From a virus: a stretch of 64,000 nt of DNA. The DNA lies in IMG/VR virus record IMGVR_UViG_3300009419_000009, positions 57,178-121,177 of that record; one strand, given 5' to 3'. Below are positions 18,741 to 27,900 of the stretch, in pieces (within the stretch, counting starts at the first letter, position 1; each line of letters starts with the position of its first letter). The translations under genes were made by a program, and so were the position numbers. The notes below the pieces were generated by a model, which made no database searches, was not told the origin of the DNA, and saw nothing but the letters and a program-made list of their open reading frames with translations.

Positions 18741-18808
18741 AGGTGCTAGTCAGACAGCATCCTGTTTAGTTGGTACCCGAGTGTAGAAATATGCTCGGGT
18801 ATTTTTTT
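18741..18808 (+). ncRNA. Candidate 68-nt small RNA between capsid and surface genes
   Basis: No gene occupies 18609-18877. On the plus strand a sigma70-like promoter is followed by a hairpin (18742-18747 with 18756-18761, one G-U pair, 8-base loop), and then by a perfect 8-bp stem TACCCGAG/CTCGGGTA (18774-18781 with 18794-18801) and seven T residues. The layout of promoter, 5' hairpin and terminator hairpin within 70 bases is that of a small regulatory RNA. It contains no ATG-initiated frame and I do not recognise a known RNA family. It is transcribed opposite to the flanking virion genes but ends before gp23, so it is not antisense to the capsid frame. Confidence 0.5.
18774..18808 (+). terminator. 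Intrinsic terminator of the small RNA
   Basis: An 8-bp perfect stem with a 12-base loop is followed by T7 on the plus strand only. It would also protect the gp23 region from rightward antisense transcription. Confidence 0.75.
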
Positions 18809-18818
18809 AGCCAACAAA

Positions 18819-18838
18819 AAAGCGCCTTGCGGCGCTTT
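18819..18838 (-). terminator. Intrinsic terminator after gp23
   Basis: An 8-bp perfect stem AAAGCGCC/GGCGCTTT with a GCAA loop on the minus strand and a following T run lies 40 bases past the capsid stop codon. It has the same architecture as the terminator at 4999-5018. Confidence 0.85.
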
Positions 18839-18877
18839 CTTGCTCTTCCCATCCCTGAGTCGATTTTACTTTTGTGA

Positions 18878-20059
18878 TTACTGGAAAGACAAAGTACCAG
18901 AAGTGATACCAATCTTGCCCAGGTAGTCGCCAGCATTGCCAAGAGACGATGCTGTGTTGGTCAATTCTACATAACCATAACGTGTCATAAAGCCCACGAC
19001 TGGTTCGAATGTAGCTGGATCCAGCACAACGCCAGAGCTCATTAGCGGTACGTATGGGCAATAGAACGCGGCAGCATCTGCCTCGCTAGAACCTTTGTAA
19101 CCGATAAGAACTGCTGTGCCTGTGTTAGCATAGCTGTCAACGTAAACACGCATTGCGCCGTTCAATGTACCAACAAACTTGGTGTTTGTAGGTGCTTCGA
19201 AAGTGCCTTCTGTAGTGCGAGCAAAAGCAGAAGTTGTAGCAGACTGAAGAACTGTTAGAGCCTCAGCAGATACAACTGCCCAGTTTGCCGCGCCACGACG
19301 TGTACGCTGAGCGATCAAGTTAGCAGTACGGTTGATTAGAACTGCCAATGCGGCATGCTCGTCACCAACGAATGTAGCTGTACCAGAAACGCTTGACTGG
19401 TCATATGTGAATTCAGTTGCGGCCAAAGAACGTAGGCTAGCTAGGATTTCTTGGTCAATTTCAACTGTGATTTCTTGTGCAAGTGCGGCCATGATTTCTG
19501 CCTCAACATCCAAACCATGCATGGCTTGTGCGTCTTGAGCAGCTTCAAATGTCCAACGTGCTGACAACTTACGAGTCTTAGCTTCAACAACTTGTTTCAA
19601 GATTTGAACATTGATACGATTACCTGGTACGCCTTCTAGTGTAGCTGTGTTGCTAGCTCTAGAAGTTGCGCTGTTACCGGAGTAAGCAGTAGCAATACGG
19701 AATGGGCTTAGAGCCTCATCACCGGCTGTTGCGCCATCACCGCTTGTGGTTGCGCTAACTGTGTCAGCGTAACGTACACGTAGTGTATGGATTTGTGCAA
19801 CTGGACCTGTCATAGGTTGTACACCAACGATTTCGTTAGCAATAACGGTTGGCATAACGCGACGGATCACTGGCAGAATCACGCGATTCAATGTAGCTAC
19901 GTTGCTTGAAGCTGTAGCGCCACCTGTTGCATTTTCTGACAGATACTTGCGGGTGTTCTCTAGGATTACACCCATTGTAGTTCTTTTAGAACCATTTAGG
20001 CCTTCTAACAGGGCATCTTTTGTTTCGCCCCAACGGCTCTCTAGTAGTGCGGTTGTCAT
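18878..20059 (-). CDS. gp23: Major capsid protein gp23
   Basis: The 393-aa product forms the icosahedral head shell. T4 gp23 is 521 aa, so this is a short version typical of distant T4 relatives. Residues 43-95 carry the T4-family region: NATGGATASSN, VILPVIRRVMPTVIANEIVG, VQPMTGPVAQIHTLRVRYA. The C-terminal region has FYCPYVPLMSSGVVLDP and FEPVVGFMTRYGYV, also characteristic. The N-terminal ~42 residues are probably a propeptide removed by the prohead protease: the motif LSE ends at residue 42, fitting the L/I-x-E cleavage rule. The ATG at 20057-20059 has AGGAGAAGG upstream. It follows gp22 after 27 bases and has no late motif of its own, so it probably depends on transcription from further upstream. 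Confidence 0.95.
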   Translation of the reverse strand: MTTALLESRWGETKDALLEGLNGSKRTTMGVILENTRKYLSENATGGATASSNVATLNRVILPVIRRVMPTVIANEIVGVQPMTGPVAQIHTLRVRYADTVSATTSGDGATAGDEALSPFRIATAYSGNSATSRASNTATLEGVPGNRINVQILKQVVEAKTRKLSARWTFEAAQDAQAMHGLDVEAEIMAALAQEITVEIDQEILASLRSLAATEFTYDQSSVSGTATFVGDEHAALAVLINRTANLIAQRTRRGAANWAVVSAEALTVLQSATTSAFARTTEGTFEAPTNTKFVGTLNGAMRVYVDSYANTGTAVLIGYKGSSEADAAAFYCPYVPLMSSGVVLDPATFEPVVGFMTRYGYVELTNTASSLGNAGDYLGKIGITSGTLSFQ

Positions 20060-20086
20060 TTCTTTTTCCTTCTCCTGTTTAGGGTT

Positions 20087-21184
20087 TTACTTTAGCCCTG
20101 CTAAACGCTTGATTTCAATCACGTTAGTGAAATCTTCAGTGGCGCTGACCTTAGCAGTCTTATCACCAGTTACTGCCGAACGACCTTCGCTGAGCATAGC
20201 TTTTGGCTGCGCTTTAACTGGGGTGTTGTTCAACACGGCTGGAAGATACTTATCAAATGCTTGCTGAAGTTTGTCAGCTTGCACTGATTCAAGAAGTTCG
20301 CTCATGATTGAAGCTTTCTCCTTGTTCAAAGGCTTCAACAAGTTTACAAGGATTTCCTTGCGAGTTGTTGACTCTTTGATAATCTTAATTTCTTTTTCTT
20401 TACTTTCCACCAGTGCGGTTTTTTCTTCTGCCGCACGTGTAGCTTCTGCTAACTTCTGTGACTGAGTGTTCATTTCTACACGTAGTTTAGCAATCTCACG
20501 ATTCTCATTGAGGTGTGTGACTGCAAACTCACTAGCAAAAGCTTCAAACAAACGACGACCAAACATGTTCTCGCGAGCAACTTGGATGTCTTCTTTGAGC
20601 TGAACCATTTCAGTTTGTAGATTATTAGCAATAGCTTCCTTTACCAACTTGGCGCTACGTGTAACAAACTGACCTTTTAACTTGGTCAATTCTTGCTTGG
20701 CTTCTGACACCAAACGAACACGAGCTTCTACCACTGCTCTCTTATCTGTTTCAAATTCTTGAATTTCTTCGGCCAGAGCAGAAACAACAAACTTCTCAAG
20801 ACGGCTTACGCTTTCTTGATAGTTTTTGCGATCTGCACGTAGTTCTTTCAATTCTTCGGCTAGCTTGCTAACCATGAACTGATCAAACTTGTTTGCGTTC
20901 TCAACCATGCGAGTTTGGAACTTCACACGATCTTCAGCAAGGGCACGTTTTTCTTCTGCGAACTCTTTAATTTCAGTAGAGAGAGCTTCGGTAACCATGT
21001 TGTCTAAGGCATCAACCATTACACTTTTATCATGCTCGTAGCGTTGCGCAAATTCTTCACGCAACTCTGCACGTATAGTTTCACGTGCTTCGTGAAGCTT
21101 GGTTTCCCATGCTTCTGAAATAGCTTGATGGGTGTCTTCGTTAACAATACCGGCGTCAACCAGCGGTTTGATAGCATCAAACAT
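20087..21184 (-). CDS. gp22: Prohead core scaffold protein gp22
   Basis: The 365-aa product is highly charged and almost entirely predicted alpha-helix or coiled coil, with repeated EELKELRADRK, EEIQEFETDKRAV and EIKEFAEEKRAL segments. This is the make-up of a scaffold core. It lies between the protease gp21 and the capsid gp23, exactly the T4 order 21-22-23. T4 gp22 is 269 aa; the longer coiled coil here may reflect a different core. The N-terminus MFDAIKPLVDAGIVNEDTH resembles T4-family gp22 starts. AGGAGATAGG precedes the ATG. It is expected to be degraded by gp21 during head maturation, and several L/I-x-E sites are present. Confidence 0.9.
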   Translation of the reverse strand: MFDAIKPLVDAGIVNEDTHQAISEAWETKLHEARETIRAELREEFAQRYEHDKSVMVDALDNMVTEALSTEIKEFAEEKRALAEDRVKFQTRMVENANKFDQFMVSKLAEELKELRADRKNYQESVSRLEKFVVSALAEEIQEFETDKRAVVEARVRLVSEAKQELTKLKGQFVTRSAKLVKEAIANNLQTEMVQLKEDIQVARENMFGRRLFEAFASEFAVTHLNENREIAKLRVEMNTQSQKLAEATRAAEEKTALVESKEKEIKIIKESTTRKEILVNLLKPLNKEKASIMSELLESVQADKLQQAFDKYLPAVLNNTPVKAQPKAMLSEGRSAVTGDKTAKVSATEDFTNVIEIKRLAGLK

Positions 21185-21194
21185 TACCTATCTC

Positions 21195-21830
21195 CTATAG
21201 TTTCAAATCATTGATCAGGCGCACAACTGCCTCTTTCAGATACTTCTGAACTTTTTGATTATGTACTGCATCACCTGCTACCTCCATCACTCTATGACCG
21301 CCTCTCATGTTGAGTAGACCTTCATAAATTGCTTTTGGATATGCGTGAGGTGCAGATGGTTGTGCTACAATGTCCACAGTGATTATTTCAAAATCACTGA
21401 CATGACCAGAGCCTTCGTTTACGTTTCCGCTTCCACGACTGCTCACTCCTAACTTAACACCACTAGTTAACATGGCTTTCACCAGTTCACCCATTGGGGT
21501 TGGTAGAATCTTTAGTTTACCTATGCCCGCATGTCCGTCCATGTACATTTCTGTAATCATGTGGCTCACGCGGTCAAGGTTAATTTTTAAGTCATCTGGA
21601 TGATCAACTTCACCCAGTACACTTTTTCCGCTTCTTAGTTGCTCGTTGATTTGGCCTACAGCTTTTTCAATCTCAGGAATTGGATAGATACGTTTGTTCT
21701 CGTTTCTAATTCCACCCTCGATGCATGTACCCTTAAGATACCAGTTTTTCTTGCCGTCTGGAGCTTCTTCGTTGAGAAGCTCCAGCTTGGCTGCATCAAA
21801 GGTAAGATTTTCTTTTAAGTACACTGCCAT
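21195..21830 (-). CDS. gp21: Prohead core protease gp21
   Basis: The 211-aa product (T4: 212 aa) is the serine protease that cleaves head proteins at L/I-x-E sites. The family signature is visible: NENKRIYPIPEIEKAV, then GEVDHPDDLKINLDRVSHMI with the putative catalytic His, and GVKLGVSSRGSGNV with the putative nucleophilic Ser. The region FEIITVDIVAQPSAPHAYP is typical of the family C-terminal part. The first residues (MAVYLKENLTFDAAKLELL) may be a short propeptide. Its neighbours are the T4 head genes in T4 order. The start at 21830 lacks a strong ribosome-binding site, and it begins 13 bases after the acidic core gene. Confidence 0.95.
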   Translation of the reverse strand: MAVYLKENLTFDAAKLELLNEEAPDGKKNWYLKGTCIEGGIRNENKRIYPIPEIEKAVGQINEQLRSGKSVLGEVDHPDDLKINLDRVSHMITEMYMDGHAGIGKLKILPTPMGELVKAMLTSGVKLGVSSRGSGNVNEGSGHVSDFEIITVDIVAQPSAPHAYPKAIYEGLLNMRGGHRVMEVAGDAVHNQKVQKYLKEAVVRLINDLKL

Positions 21831-21843
21831 ATAATTTGCCTAA

Positions 21844-22836
21844 TTACTTTGCGCGGCCAGGTGCGCCATTTAGTGGGCTGTTAGCATTTACGCTTTGCTC
21901 ACCAGTTTTAGCACTTGCTTTGCTGTTGTAATAGTCTTGAGCACCCTTGTTGCCGCCTGGTTTGTTGACATTGCGCTTGGCAACATCAATCTCTTGTGGG
22001 CTCTTTAGAAAACCGCCTGCTTTGCCTTTTGGTGATGTACCGCTTGGATCAGCTTCGCTGCCTTGACGCATCATGTTAGCACTTGTGCCGCCCATGTCGT
22101 TTTTGCCAGCTACTGGGCTTTTGGTGTTCTTTTCACCTTGGTTTTCGCTTTTGTTGCCGGTACCGACGTTTTCGCCTTTAGGACCCTTGTAGGCTCCTTT
22201 GTCCCAGTCTGTACCAACTTTTTCTACGTATTCACGAATACGCTCTGCTTCTGTCATTGTGCTAGCATTACGCTTTGCACGGCTTTCAGCAACAGGCTTT
22301 TCTTCTTCTTCATCATCAGCAGGTTCGTCGCCTTCTTCGTCGTCGGCGCTAGCAAATGGATTTTCACCACCTTCGTCGTCGCCGCCTTCGTCGTCGCCTT
22401 CTTCACCGTCCATGTCCATTTCGTCATCAGCTGAACCACCTTCGTCGCTCATCAAACGATCAAATTCTGCTTTGAGTTCGTCAATTGCTGACTCTAGGTC
22501 CATGATGTCGTCTTTGGTAGCAGGAGCACTGCTATCGCCGCCCATGTCGTCACCAGGCATATCGCCCATGTCACCGCCCATGTCGTCAGGCTCACCACCC
22601 ATGTCGTCGCCAGGCATGCCTAGCTCATCGTCGGCTTCGTGCATGCCAGTTTCGTCCATCTCAATTTCGTTTTCGAGATTACCGACTGCATTGTTGCTCA
22701 CTGCTGGTTGTTCTTCGTCCATCAATGATTCATAGATTTCGCGACTGCGCTCAATTACAATTTGGTGGAAAAGAGCGCGAGCTTTGGACTCGTCATCATT
22801 GATAATGTGTTCTATAAGCTGTTCATATTTGTTCAT
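21844..22836 (-). CDS. Acidic prohead core protein (gp68-like position), 330 aa
   Basis: The ATG at 22834-22836 has an AGAGGAG ribosome-binding site. The N-terminal ~42 residues (MNKYEQLIEHIINDDESKAR, REIYESLMDEE) look like the helical start of T4-family prohead core proteins. Residues 50-190 are extremely acidic, with low-complexity repeats of GDDMGG, DDEGGDDEGG and ADDEEEE. The C-terminal third is basic, Gly/Asn/Lys/Ser-rich and probably disordered (GPKGENVGTGNKSENQGEKN). It occupies the slot of T4 genes 67/68 between portal and protease. I infer an internal core or scaffold role, possibly packaged or cleaved by gp21. The assignment rests on position and the N-terminus, not on a search. Confidence 0.7.
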   Translation of the reverse strand: MNKYEQLIEHIINDDESKARALFHQIVIERSREIYESLMDEEQPAVSNNAVGNLENEIEMDETGMHEADDELGMPGDDMGGEPDDMGGDMGDMPGDDMGGDSSAPATKDDIMDLESAIDELKAEFDRLMSDEGGSADDEMDMDGEEGDDEGGDDEGGENPFASADDEEGDEPADDEEEEKPVAESRAKRNASTMTEAERIREYVEKVGTDWDKGAYKGPKGENVGTGNKSENQGEKNTKSPVAGKNDMGGTSANMMRQGSEADPSGTSPKGKAGGFLKSPQEIDVAKRNVNKPGGNKGAQDYYNSKASAKTGEQSVNANSPLNGAPGRAK

Positions 22837-22867
22837 GAGAACTCCTCTTGGTATATGGCTGTTAAGT

Positions 22868-22875
22868 TATTTAAG
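22868..22875 (-). promoter_or_regulatory. Late promoter motif CTTAAATA
   Basis: The motif lies 32 bases upstream of the ATG at 22836. It is the nearest candidate late promoter for the gp21-gp22-gp23 run, which has no closer copy. Confidence 0.5.
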
Positions 22876-22901
22876 ATAACGGCTAAGATTTAGCCAGTTA
22901 T
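22876..22901. repeat. 11-bp hairpin with one bulged base in the gap before the head genes
   Basis: ATAACGGCTAA pairs with TTAGCC-A-GTTAT around a GAT loop. It lies in the 94-base gap between the small core gene and the acidic core gene, immediately upstream of the late motif at 22868-22875. Neither side has a clear T run, so it may be an RNA-processing or protective structure rather than a terminator. Confidence 0.5.
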
Positions 22902-22930
22902 GTGGATGTTTTTGAATAATTTGCAACTTT

Positions 22931-23176
22931 TTATAGGCTTGCAGGTGCTCCAGCGCCTGCCGCACCTTCTTCTGACGGTGCTTTGTACTGTTTACTCACT
23001 CGTTTAAGTTGCTGTTCGTGTTCCACTTTGCGCACATCATTCATCATGCGCAAGCGGTTAATTTGTGCTAGGGTCAGGCGTGTTTTACGTCTGTCGTCTA
23101 TTTTGATCGTGGAATTGTCTTGAGACGGATCTTCTCTTCCGGGAATGGCTGCATCAAAAAATTCATAAATCAACAT
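22931..23176 (-). CDS. Small prohead core protein (gp67-like position), 81 aa
   Basis: The 81-aa product, helical and highly charged in its middle (RRKTRLTLAQINRLRMMNDV, RKVEHEQQLKRVSKQYK), is in the slot of T4 gene 67 (80 aa) between portal and protease. I recall similar small proteins with the same TLxQINRLRxM segment next to gp20 in aquatic T4-like phages. The C-terminus is a flexible Gly/Ala tail. The start codon lies in an inverted repeat (see findings). The gp67 assignment is positional and by size only. Confidence 0.65.
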   Translation of the reverse strand: MLIYEFFDAAIPGREDPSQDNSTIKIDDRRKTRLTLAQINRLRMMNDVRKVEHEQQLKRVSKQYKAPSEEGAAGAGAPASL

Positions 23177-23200
23177 GGTATTGATATTTACCTAATGTTG
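23171..23200. repeat. Inverted repeat enclosing the start codon of the 81-aa gene
   Basis: CAACAT plus GGTA (23171-23180) pair with TACC plus ATGTTG (23189-23192 and 23195-23200), with a two-base TA bulge. The minus-strand AUG lies in one arm and the late motif GGTAAATA spans the loop and the other arm. Confidence 0.5.
23185..23192 (-). promoter_or_regulatory. Late promoter motif GGTAAATA
   Basis: The motif is only 9 bases from the ATG at 23176, so a late transcript would be leaderless or nearly so. Confidence 0.45.
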
Positions 23201-23203
23201 AGT

Positions 23204-24937
23204 TTATACTGGTGCTGGCATGCCGCCAGCTGGTGCCGCGCCTGCTACAGGACTGGCTAATCCTGTGGCGCCTGTTGCATCTACCGGAGCACCAGGGTCT
23301 CCTTCTGCACCTGGCTCTGGTGGTGTAGCGGCATCTAGATCACCTTGAATGCCACCTGGTGTCACGCCCACACTGCGCAAGCCTGCTGGATCTGCTGGAG
23401 CAGATTCTACATCTCCTTGCTCTTGTGCCCACATGGTTTCGTTTTCTGTCATTTCTTGTTCTGTTAGGCCCAAGAAACGTTGCATCAAGAAACGTTTGGA
23501 GAAGTAAGGATATTGTTCTAGCTGTGAAAATGTGTTGATACGTGCCATATCAACGTCAGCTTGACGGTACTGTGCAAAGTTCTGTGGCGGATTAAACTTC
23601 AAATCAAACAGTTGTCCGTCAATGCTAATGCCGCGCCAGCGCATGTACAGCTTGAATTCTTTGTCCAGGTATTCGCCCACAATCTTTTGCAGTCGCAAAC
23701 AATACTGGTTAAAGCGCCATTCTTGAATCAGTGCTGTGCCTACTTTGCCGTCTGTAAAACTGCCGGCTGCACCGTCATCAAGCCCTGTAGGCAAGTAGCT
23801 GGATGGAATACGCAAGCCTCTAAACAGCTTGTTAGTGAAAAAGTGCAAGTCAGTTATTTCACCTAGATTCTGTCCGCCCTGTAGTGTTTCCACACTAGAA
23901 CCACGTCCATCAGCTGTGGTTGGAAAAAAGAAGTCTTCGTTTTGACTCAATGGATTGTATGTGGCATCCATCATGTTGGTACCACCACCTGTTTGTGTGG
24001 GTATCCTACGCTGATGCACTTCGTTCTTGATACGTTCCACAAACGCCATGGCCATGTGGCTGGGCATGTTGCCCACGTCAATCTTGAAGATTCTGCGCTC
24101 TGGAGCACGTTGCACACGATAGATAATAATAGCATCTTCCAGCAGTTCTTTTTGCTTGAACACTTTGAAAATGTTTTCTAGTACTGAGTTGCCAAAGGGC
24201 CAGTACACATCCAGGCCTTCTGTTAGACTCATGTGCAACACATGTTCTGCGTTGACTGCCAGTTCATTTTGTGCTTGTTGGAATCTACTGCCACCAGCAA
24301 AAGGTGCGGCTGGCTGTATGTAGCTGCCACTAGGACCACCCACCTGTGGGTGATTCAAGAATGTGTCTGTTGCGGCCACAGCAGTCACTGAGAGATTCTG
24401 CAGATTTGGATTCAAATCTTTAATAATATACTGCTCAGGTTCTTTGCCCTTGGCTTCATTCACAATGATCTTTACAACCTTGCTCATTTCCACCCAGTAC
24501 ATTTTGAATGTTTCTGGATCACGTACAAACACTTGGTCGCCGTATTTGATCACTGAACGGAAAATTCTAAAGATACGTTTGTTTAATTCGTTCAGCTTGA
24601 CCCACTGCTGTAGCTGTTCTTTGATGATTTTGATTTCGTTCTCTGTGGGTTGCTCTTTGAAATCAAGTTGAAAAGCAGTACCGTTTTCGTCATTGTCCTG
24701 TGTTGAAAATTCTGCTAGAATATCCAGTGCGGCATTGACTTCTGAGTCCATGTCCATTTGTTCATACTGGTTGTAGCGTTCCACACGGTTTGGATGTCCA
24801 ACGTAGATCTCTGGCAGATTGCTTTGCCAGTTACGATAACCAGGTGCGGCCATTTGACTGTTGAAAGTAAATGGGCTGACTGCTCCCCCCATGTTCTGGG
24901 GAATGTTACTGCTCTTAAAATATTTTTTCCAAGACAT
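23204..24937 (-). CDS. gp20: Portal protein gp20
   Basis: The 577-aa product (T4: 524 aa) forms the dodecameric portal at the head vertex through which DNA is packaged and to which the tail attaches. Family segments are visible along the length: DMDSEVNAALDILAEFSTQ near residue 60, FRIFRSVIKYGDQVFVRD near 120, a HVLHMSLTEGLDVYWPFGNS block near 230, AIIIYRVQRAPERRIFKIDV, then DFFFPTTADGRGSSVETLQG and GLRIPSSYLPTGLDDGA. The last ~70 residues are a Pro/Gly/Ala-rich tail that T4 lacks. The gene ends 27 bases before the small core gene. In T4 it follows the tail tube gene 19; here it follows the tape measure. Confidence 0.96.
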   Translation of the reverse strand: MSWKKYFKSSNIPQNMGGAVSPFTFNSQMAAPGYRNWQSNLPEIYVGHPNRVERYNQYEQMDMDSEVNAALDILAEFSTQDNDENGTAFQLDFKEQPTENEIKIIKEQLQQWVKLNELNKRIFRIFRSVIKYGDQVFVRDPETFKMYWVEMSKVVKIIVNEAKGKEPEQYIIKDLNPNLQNLSVTAVAATDTFLNHPQVGGPSGSYIQPAAPFAGGSRFQQAQNELAVNAEHVLHMSLTEGLDVYWPFGNSVLENIFKVFKQKELLEDAIIIYRVQRAPERRIFKIDVGNMPSHMAMAFVERIKNEVHQRRIPTQTGGGTNMMDATYNPLSQNEDFFFPTTADGRGSSVETLQGGQNLGEITDLHFFTNKLFRGLRIPSSYLPTGLDDGAAGSFTDGKVGTALIQEWRFNQYCLRLQKIVGEYLDKEFKLYMRWRGISIDGQLFDLKFNPPQNFAQYRQADVDMARINTFSQLEQYPYFSKRFLMQRFLGLTEQEMTENETMWAQEQGDVESAPADPAGLRSVGVTPGGIQGDLDAATPPEPGAEGDPGAPVDATGATGLASPVAGAAPAGGMPAPV

Positions 24938-24959
24938 TGAGAATATGTTCCGTGTTGTG

Positions 24960-24967
24960 TATTTACG
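24960..24967 (-). promoter_or_regulatory. Late promoter motif CGTAAATA
   Basis: This motif lies 23 bases before the gp20 ATG and abuts the stop codon of the tape measure gene (24968-24970). Confidence 0.6.
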
Positions 24968-27900
24968 TTATCTAAAGGCGTTGGTCATGTTTCTGAGGTA
25001 ACGTTTGGAATCGCCTTGTGTTTCCAAAGATGCACCCATCTTCTGTGCCAGACTACGCATGTCAACAGCTGATTCGGCAGCAATTTTTGTCAGTTTACCA
25101 ATTGCATATACCACTGGGTCACCTTTGCCTAGTTCAGCAAAGTCTGCTTCTGTCACTACAGCACCTTTTGGATTCAGTTTGGGTTTATAGAATCCTGTGC
25201 TAGGGCTCGTGGTGCCCAGTGAACCAGCACCGCCTTGAGCACTTTTCAATGCGGTAGTAAACGCTTCTGCAAATGCTATTTTGCCTTGTGCATCCAATGA
25301 TACAAAATTACCATCTTTCATTAAACTCACACCAAGCCCGCCGGCATACATTGCAAGTCCTTTTGGTAATGCTGTGGTAACTTGTGTTGACACCGGTACA
25401 GGTGCTGGTGGCTGTGAAGACGATGCCTGTTGAGCAGGTGTAGGTGGTTGCTTGGGTTTGTCTCCAAAGTTAAACCATCCGGTGACTGTTTTATAAGCAC
25501 CATCTGCCCAGTCACTGACCACAGTCATGGCACTGCCAAGTCCTTTACCAATGCTGTCCCATATGCCTTTGAAGGTCCAGCTCTGCCACCATTTGGAAAA
25601 TCCTTCACCAATTTTCTTTGTCCAGGTCTGTAAAGGTGAAAGATAATACAACAAACCGCCACCAATGGCGCCTAGTATACCACCAATGATAGCGCCCGGG
25701 CCTGCACCCACACCACCAAACCACACACCAATGCTAGCACCCATGATAGCGCCAATTTTACCGCCGGCGGCTGAACTGCCAAGTGCGCCTGCAAAGTCAA
25801 ATGCTTCGGCTGTGACTTTGGCATTGGCGTCTGTTGCACTAATTTTGCCTTCTCTCTCTTGTTGACGAATGTCAGCCGCATTTGAAATGTTTGTAACACC
25901 TTGCACTGCTACACCTAACGCACCAGCACCTTTTATGTACTTGCCATACTTGGCTGTTATTCTGGCTGTTCTTGCGGCTTCAATCTCAGCAGGAGTCGCA
26001 TTGCCACTCAGCCCAAGTTGCATTCGTGCAATATCTAATTGGGCACCGCTTGGGGCCTTGGGTTTGACTTTTTCTGCTAATTTTGACAGTCTGCTTTGTT
26101 CTTGCGCTTTGGCTGTTTCTGTTTTAGCTGTTTCAGTTGTTGTGGTGGTAGTGCCAGTGGGTTTACCGCCAGGTAATATGGCCCTGATAGCGCCATATGC
26201 TTTGGACACTATCAGTGCGGCCGCTGCCAGGCCTGTTAATATCGTAGCTAGATCCGTTACTTTATCCAACGGCCCTGTGTTGACAGTGGGACCTGTCTTT
26301 AATAATTTTTCAGCGTCTTCCAGAGCCTTTTTCAACAACTTGGCAATCTGTGGAATCCTTGTAATAATTTCATCTTGAAACTTGGCAGAGAATTCTTCAC
26401 CAATGCTTTTCATTGACAACAACACCGAAGTCAAGTCGCTACCATCTAGTTGGGCGTTTTTACCTTTTGCAAATTGCTCATCTACTATCTTTTTTTGCCC
26501 CTCTACTGTTTTGCCAGCTGATGCCAAGGTTGAATCTATTATTTTTGTAAATGCGTCAAGAGGTGCTTTGAATTTAGTGTTAGCTGCCGCAAGAATAGTC
26601 AACATCTCGTCGTTCTTTAATGCGTATTCCAGCTGAGGTGCTAGTTTGGCTCTGAGATCTAATTCTTTTTGCCTGTCAACATTGCCCTCTTTGAACAAAA
26701 TAGCCATGTCGGTTAGATAACTTTTATACGCAGGTATCACCTCTGCTAATTTGCGAGTTTCTTCATCACTGATATATCCTAGATTGGCAATGTCTACAAT
26801 AGCGCGGCGAACTGTGGCATCCAGGTCATCCATGGTGCCTTTTTGTTCTTTGTTGGCTTTTTCACCCAGTCGTGCCATAGAAGATCTGTAGGCATAATCA
26901 CTTTGTGCCGCGGCTCTGTTGGCCAGTAGATCTTTTACTGTTTTACCTGACAGGCTGGCCATCAATGCAAGATTTTTAGCATACACTACAGTCTGTTGTT
27001 CAACTTCTACTTGTCCAGGTGTTCGGCCTTGTTGTGCAATGTCTCGCATGACAGTGGCAATGATAGTTCCTGTTTCTTCAAAGCCAATACCCAGGGCCTG
27101 CAGACCTTTATCTATGCCCTGCGACTTGAGTTTGGCTGCTACTTTGCCCAACAACTCTGATGCCTGGGCCATTCCCATCCTGGAGTTGGCCAATAGTTCT
27201 GTGTTGCCTGCTATCATTTTTTCAAATGTTTGAAAACTGATCTGCATGGTACCATTAACTGCTAGTGACCTTCTTATTTGATCTGCACCACCGGCCAGTA
27301 CCACACCACTTCTGGTCAAGTTTTCAAAAGATTTAAGCAACTGGTCGCCACCTGCCATCAGCAGGTTGTTGAACATTTTCTTGGCGTCTGTTTGCAGTTG
27401 ACTGGATGATTTTTTAGCTTCAGCACCTATGATCAAACCAAATCCTACCAGCTTGCTGGCAATACCAGGTATCATGGCAATAGCACCACCAGCGGCCTGT
27501 GTGGCACCGGCTAGTTGTTGCACATGCACATTGGCCACATCCAGTTGCATGGCCATTTGAGCATTGGCAATAGCAAATCCACTACCACCTGCTTGCACTG
27601 TGCTGAGTACTTGTCCTATGCCTTGCAGTGTGGCCTGTTGAACAGCAGTATAGTAACCAATCAAGAACTTGGCACCGTCTTGCAATTTGTTCACAAACGT
27701 TTGTGCTGCCGTACTCTGTTGTGTCATGCTCTCCAGTTCTTTGCGTCTGGCTTCAACAGATTTTAATTGAGCATCAGTCAATAGATTGGTGCCTCGACGA
27801 TGCTTGGTCAGTGCTAGTTCTAGTTCATACAACTCATCGTTGGCTTCTTTCATGGCCATGCGATGTTCATACTGTGCCCGACTGGTTAATTTGAGTCCAC

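Noticed and set aside
18741-18808. tRNA in the capsid-adjacent gap
   Set aside because: There is no T-arm GTTCRA motif, no acceptor stem and no anticodon arm. A terminator ends the structure.
22199-22735. Plus-strand frame of 178 codons, extremely Ser/Pro-rich
   Set aside because: It is the reverse reading of the acidic low-complexity region of the core protein: GAT/GAC and GAA/GAG codons become Ser and Pro codons.
25869-26378. Plus-strand frame of 169 codons opposite the tape measure
   Set aside because: It is antisense to an Ala/Lys-rich helical gene. The apparent hydrophobic protein is a composition effect.
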